A stretch of 64,000 nucleotides of DNA from NCBI GenBank assembly GCA_024036415.1, contig JAMWET010001220.1, positions 1,612,001 through 1,676,000 on the forward strand, written 5' to 3'. Each line of letters opens with the position of its first letter. Positions within the stretch are counted from its first letter, which is position 1. Position numbers and translations under genes: made by a program. This DNA comes from Prochilodus magdalenae. Its lineage: Eukaryota; Chordata; Actinopteri; Characiformes; Prochilodontidae. The notes under the pieces are model-generated. The model had not been told where the DNA came from. It did not search any database and saw only the letters and a list, made by a program, of their open reading frames with translations. Of the stretch, positions 59,101 through 64,000 are shown piece by piece.

Positions 59101-61501
59101 ATATGTTATATAATAGAATATATTATATATATAGAAATAGAATGTAGAAAATTTAAATAAAATAAAATAGAAATTTAGAATAACAGATAAGTTAATAAAG
59201 ACTTTCCTACTGATGAGCCACACCTGATTCAACTCATCAGCTTTAGTTGGTATACAGGAGTAGAGGTATTACCTGTCATGGAAAGAGGGAAGGGGAGCAA
59301 GGAGAAAGTGGAGAGAAAGGAGGTTAAGTATGTCAAGCCATGTATGCCCAAACACTCAGACTCAAATCAGATGGTTTTAAGACCAGTCAAGAAAAAAACA
59401 CATTGAGGACCCTCATGACACCTCTGTCTCTACATGAGTACCCACTCTGCCCTTGGCCCAGTGCCCTACCCACAACACCAATAGCTTTTCCCAGAGCGGG
59501 AGAAAAGAGGACGATCACACTCCTCATGCAGAAAACATGCTTTTCACTGGAAAATGCGGCTTTGACAGTAAAATACTGAAGAATCAAGAACCATAGAAAT
59601 CAATCTGCACACCAGTTAATCACAGTGAAACTCCAGTCACATCCTGAAACTCAGTCCAGATCAACTTAATGCACTGCAACAGACTTTGTGCTTCCTCATT
59701 GCGCTGTCATTTCACAAAGTTGAAGGTCACAAAGTCATAATGGCATGTGATGATTAGACATGTAGAGTGTATTAGGAATCACTAGCAGTGAGCTCTTTCT
59801 ATCCTTCCCTGAAAACTGACCTATTGATCAAAAGCAAAACTTACTTAGTCAAAGTAATTTCAGTAGCTCTATAAAGGAGATGAAAGTTCAGGAGAAATTA
59901 TTGAAAATGGCCAAAACTTTCCAATGACGATATTACAAGAAATGGAATCAGAGATACAGAGAGAATGAGATTCCCAACAACTGTGAAAGAGCTGCTGCAC
60001 TACAAAACTCTCATCATCTGACAAACAACATTTAAAACTTTCGGAGAGCAGAGAAAAACAAGCTCCAGTTTGACTTCAACCCCCACCCCCAGATAAAAAC
60101 ACTGATGTTTCGGTCTACCTTCTGGCTCTAAAAAGATGTGTAACTGTCAAGAAGTCATTGCTAGGAAGTTGAGCATTGGAATTTGGCTTTAGGACTGATA
60201 AGCCTAAAACAGAAAGCAGACTGAAAGCTGCCAGTCCAATAAAAGTTCTGTTTGAACCGTGTTTACAACCGTAAGTTTATAGATGATTGGTGCAAGTGTG
60301 AGGGCATATAACAGCATCTGGAGGTGGTGATTTTCTCCCTTTCTAGTAAGAGATTGTTTTATATCTGCTATCTGACAAAGGCTAATCTCAACTACCAACT
60401 GAGTAATATCACTACCTGCCCTGAAGGAAACAGACTGTCCATTAACATCAAGAAAAGCTCTTATTGCTTTTTACTCCAAGGAACAAAAATCGAATCCATA
60501 TTCTCCTTTTACACATGAGCTCATGTCCCACCATGATATATGACGTGTCTACTGGGTTTGTTTTACTTATTGAAGAGAACGTCATTTGGAAAGACTGTAT
60601 TACCATACTATCATAACATTTTGGTGTCATTAGACAAATCAAATTTATACCACTTCAGCTTGCACTTCATTGTAATATACAACAATGTAGCCATGTCTGT
60701 CAGAGCATAACATAATCTGGACTAGAACGTTCAAATCGCAGGCTTGCATGTTCATCAAAGAAAATTGATCAGAATGATCAACTCTTCTCCATATTATGCT
60801 TCTTACTGCCCACTATTTTTGAACCTAAAGATTTTAAATGTTAATGAAATTACTAAGTCAACTTTATTACCTAACATTTAATACACCTCCATCTCTGTTT
60901 CCCCGGATCATCCAACAACTGTCTGCCTCTCAACCTAAGACCTTACCTAAACCTGAGGTAACAGTCTGAATGCCTTTAAAAGCTTAGCCAAAGTTTACTT
61001 CATGAACGTTGAAAAATAAATGAATGAATGAATGAAAACATTTCAGTACAAATTTTGAATACACCAGGTAACGCCCTCTGAGAAAAGTCTGACTGAAAAA
61101 AAATGAGTTACACAGCAAGACAACAATGCAGAGCACTCTGCGGAGAAGATCAAGACATATTCATCAAGCAAGGAAACTGATGATGATGTGCTGAACAACT
61201 AACTGACCTCTCCAGAGGCCAGAGCTCAACATCAGGATTCCTTGGATTGTGAAGAGGAGAACCAATGTGTAGGGCTGAACTTTGGAGGTGTTTAAATACA
61301 TTCCTGCTGAAAATCACAGGGTAGACACACTACATAACGAAACACTGTAATATTTCCCTTTACTATTAAATACATGATTTCCCCCGTTTTATCCGATGCT
61401 GTTATATACCCTGACCTAGCTGTTTACACTAGAAATGAAATGAAAGAGTGGTCTCTGACTTTTGTGTAATACTGTACATATTTATTATCCTCTCCCTAAA
61501 T
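59101..61501. other. intergenic, nothing recognised
   Basis: AT-rich non-coding sequence. A short CACACCTGATTCAACTCATC near 59,220-59,245 is a piece of a common fish repeat. A TGAA cluster lies at 61,019-61,035. Confidence 0.45.
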
Positions 61502-61502
61502 C

Positions 61503-61530
<28 letters not shown>
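61502..61530. repeat. (GT)n microsatellite
   Basis: About 28 bp of perfect GT repeat. Confidence 0.93.
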
Positions 61531-61533
<3 letters not shown>

Positions 61534-61794
61534 AAATGTGTACACAGCAGAGCGTGCGTGGTTTGTGTACAGAAGGGGGGCACAGAGGGAGGCCTGGATC
61601 AGCTGTGCACAAGTTGCCATCACTGAGACTGCGTGTGTGTGTGTGGTGTGTACGAGGACATGTCGGGGCTGTGTGTGGGAACCCCGCTCTCCTCACTTCT
61701 CATACATTGTTCTCCCGCTCCTACAAACCGTTAATGCCACAAAAGATGCTCAATCCATTGTGGAGTGGGACAGCTGAGGTGGGGGGAAGGGGAG

Positions 61795-61801
61795 TTGTGT
61801 G

Positions 61802-61842
<41 letters not shown>
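61795..61842. repeat. (GT)n microsatellite
   Basis: About 48 bp of GT repeat with one GC interruption. Confidence 0.95.
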
Positions 61843-61846
<4 letters not shown>

Positions 61847-61879
61847 TGAAGGGAGGGGTATGGGAGAGCTAGCCAGGAC

Positions 61880-62480
61880 CCACTCAGCTCAGCCCTCTTT
61901 CTCTATCACTTTCTCTCTCTATTCTCCTCCCTGATCCACTCAGCTCCGCACTCAGCCGCTCTCCAGTGGGATTTGGCCTGGCTGGATTTAGTGGGCCGAT
62001 GCTTATCATACAATGGCATTAAACCAACTTCAGATCCCCGGGTTTTCTCTCCCGGTTAAGGGGAGAACTTGCCGAAGTAGTGCTTCGGTGTTGCTGCGTT
62101 TTCATCGCTGCTCCCATGCCAAACAGGTCACTAATGGCCTGCCTTTGTGATGCAAACGATGATTGTTTCTTTAATTAAAGCAATGGAGGAGGTGGAGAAC
62201 AAGTGCAGGATGGGAACACACGAGTGCTTGCGCTGGGAGACATTCATGTGCTTCCCCAGCTTGTCCCTCTCTCTCTTGCCTGTCCCAAACAGCAGAGAGT
62301 GGAGCGTCCCTTGTGTCGTAGCTTTCCATCTATGATCTCATGCTTCTGACACCAATGAAAAAACGAGAACACCTGTAAAAAAGCATGCCAACCGTTGACT
62401 CGCCTTTTTTTGCGCTCCTTGCTCTTGCGCAATGCTGGGGCTTCTCCTCTTAATGCACACAGTGTTCGGAGAGAGGTTTC
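61880..62480. promoter_or_regulatory. candidate conserved non-coding element with SOX-like sites
   Basis: A complex CpG-retaining block: CCGATGCTTATCATACAATGGC, CCTTTGTGATGCAAACGATG and GATTGTTTCTTTAATTAAAG, with CCTTTGT at 62,142-62,148 and ATTGTT at 62,162-62,167, two same-direction SOX-type sites. No family-like ORF. It lies about 32 kb downstream of sox9. A good enhancer candidate by motif content; conservation is untested. Confidence 0.34.
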
Positions 62481-63019
62481 TCCTCACCGTTACGAAACAA
62501 AATAGGGTCTATTCACTTCTTAAAATATAACAGATCTCCTTCACAGCGCTTTGTCGCCACTTTTCTAGTTCTCCGCATCAGTGGATGCGGGTAATAAGCT
62601 AAAGATGTGGAAGAAAATAATATCTCAGAATTTGCAACCGCATGTAGAAAGATGTCAGAAAGCGTTAGAGATTGCCAGAGACAGATGGGAAGACAAAAAG
62701 ACAGGCAAACAGTCAGACACAGTGATCCAAAGGGGCAAAATTAAGCAACTACATACGTAAGAGAAAAAGAAGTTCAAAAAAAGGAATGGAAAACAATGCC
62801 TCCCAGATGAGGCTTCACCCTCAGGTGACATGTTGCCGCTTTTTCCCCTCTTCTCTGTCCTGGAACTCACCGGAACACAATGTGTACACAGAGGCTGGGA
62901 AACAGATGTGCAGCAGGGGTAAGCGGCCACAGAGGACAGAGGGATTTCACCAGCACTGGGTGGGAGGGCCTACCCTCTCATGGTCTGTAAAGGATGAGAG
63001 AGAGGGTGAGAAGTTTGGG
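62481..63019. other. intergenic, nothing recognised
   Basis: Non-coding. No repeat family or gene recognised. Confidence 0.4.
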
Positions 63020-63040
63020 CGATGATGATGATGATGATGT
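63020..63040. repeat. (GAT)n microsatellite
   Basis: About 20 bp of GAT/ATG trinucleotides. Confidence 0.9.
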
Positions 63041-64000
63041 TCTTGATGCCTCTGACCCTGAGAACTTTTTACCTCCTGTCCACCCCTACCTCCCCCCTCC
63101 CCTGTACTTGGTATAGCAGAGCGCCACTTTTGGAACACTCTGCCCAGTCCCCCGCCGATTAAGCCTCTGTGTCTTTTTGCCCCCCTCCCCGAGCCCTCCC
63201 CACCATAAGAAACGGAGGCATTCCATGGCAGCAAAGCTCCCTGCGCTGTCACATGGGGAAGATTAGCCAAACTAAGACCTCAATAGAATGCTCACTTTAC
63301 TTACCCATTCCAATCCTGACACCGCCCCCGTCCCCCGTCTCGGGGACACACGGGGGGAGGCAGAAGAAATAAATAGATACAATTAAGGGCGCCAAGTTCA
63401 GCCGTACCCAGTCTAGACAGTGGCTGTACAAAAGTGATTATTACTATTGGCTTGCTGGAGATTCTGAAGATTTCTGAAGTACTGTTTTCTGGTTGGTTTA
63501 CAGCTGACAATGCTTCACAGCTTTCTCCACTCATACGCTGCTATTGCTATATTGATCATTATGCTGAACTTGAAGACAGGTAAAACCCAATCTGGACTTT
63601 TAACTGGCATGGACTATAGAGCAATATACTTGTGTTTGAGAGACTCTATAAAATAATAACTATTATTATCTTATTTAATAAAATGATTGAAAATTCCAGT
63701 GCATCTGAAACTTTTTCATGTTACATTTTAGTAATAATTTTGTGCCAGTATGAAAAAAGTTTAGCTAATCTTGTTCATAATTCTTAAAAAGAAACATCGT
63801 TGTGAACAGCTGTATGCATATGAAATAATAATATTGCGTTTAAGGCATAAAAAATGTTACTTGATGAAATGTGTTTTGGTATTGATAGTTCTTAATGTTA
63901 CACACTGAACACAAAACTGCTCACCACGTAAACATGAGGGACAGCAAAAATGAAACAGACCACCTGCCTTGAGTAAATGGGTGGCAATAATTTTGCTACA
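63041..64000. other. intergenic, end of window
   Basis: A C-rich, CpG-containing patch at 63,060-63,400 (possible regulatory block), then AT-rich sequence to the end. No gene begins before the window closes. Confidence 0.45.

Noticed and set aside
31139..64000. Neighbouring genes expected near SOX9 (slc39a11 side, kcnj2 side upstream)
   Set aside because: No exon-like segment of either family was recognised on either strand in the window.

Overview
The window is vertebrate nuclear DNA from a teleost fish. It holds one complete protein-coding gene, a sox9 ortholog on the + strand: start codon at 27140, stop codon ending at 29642, three coding exons, 468 residues. It has the classical SOXE exon layout, with introns inside the HMG box and just before the first transactivation region. 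I recognise no other cellular gene. The dinucleotide and tetranucleotide microsatellites and the remnants of Tc1-like, hAT-like, LINE and SINE-like repeats are typical of teleost genomes. The repeat types hint at an otophysan (characin/catfish-like) fish, but that is a weak inference. Whether the gene is the sox9a or sox9b ohnolog cannot be settled without an alignment.

Layout. Positions 1-26,000 are upstream non-coding DNA with scattered microsatellites, a decayed Tc1-like transposase piece (about 3.7-4.05 kb), several old repeats and a series of low-repeat, CpG-retaining blocks that look like candidate enhancers (notably 1.43-1.69, 4.35-4.49, 9.84-10.06 and 13.5-14.3 kb). Positions 26,000-27,139 are the proximal promoter and 5' leader: a purine tract, a GC box, a TTTAAAAG TATA-like box, and two upstream ORFs whose stop codons each overlap the next start codon as ATGA. 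Positions 27,140-29,642 are the sox9 coding exons, followed by a 3' UTR of about 1.4 kb with AATAAA at 31,072. Positions 31,100-64,000 are downstream non-coding DNA with more repeats (a split hAT-like element at 32.6-34.9 kb, two further Tc1-like relics at 45.3 and 47.4-47.9 kb, a MITE-like element at 51.2 kb, a LINE 3' end at 58.3 kb) and further candidate regulatory blocks (40.2-40.6, 46.3-46.7, 48.5, 53.5-54.2 and 61.9-62.5 kb).

This matches what is known of sox9 in vertebrates: a solitary gene inside a large gene desert whose non-coding DNA carries tissue-specific enhancers for cartilage, gonad and neural crest expression. The enhancer candidates here come from composition and motif content only. 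Cross-species alignment is the decisive test. I saw no microbial, viral or CRISPR-type system. The most distinctive unexplained signal is the double ATGA-overlap uORF chain in the sox9 leader.
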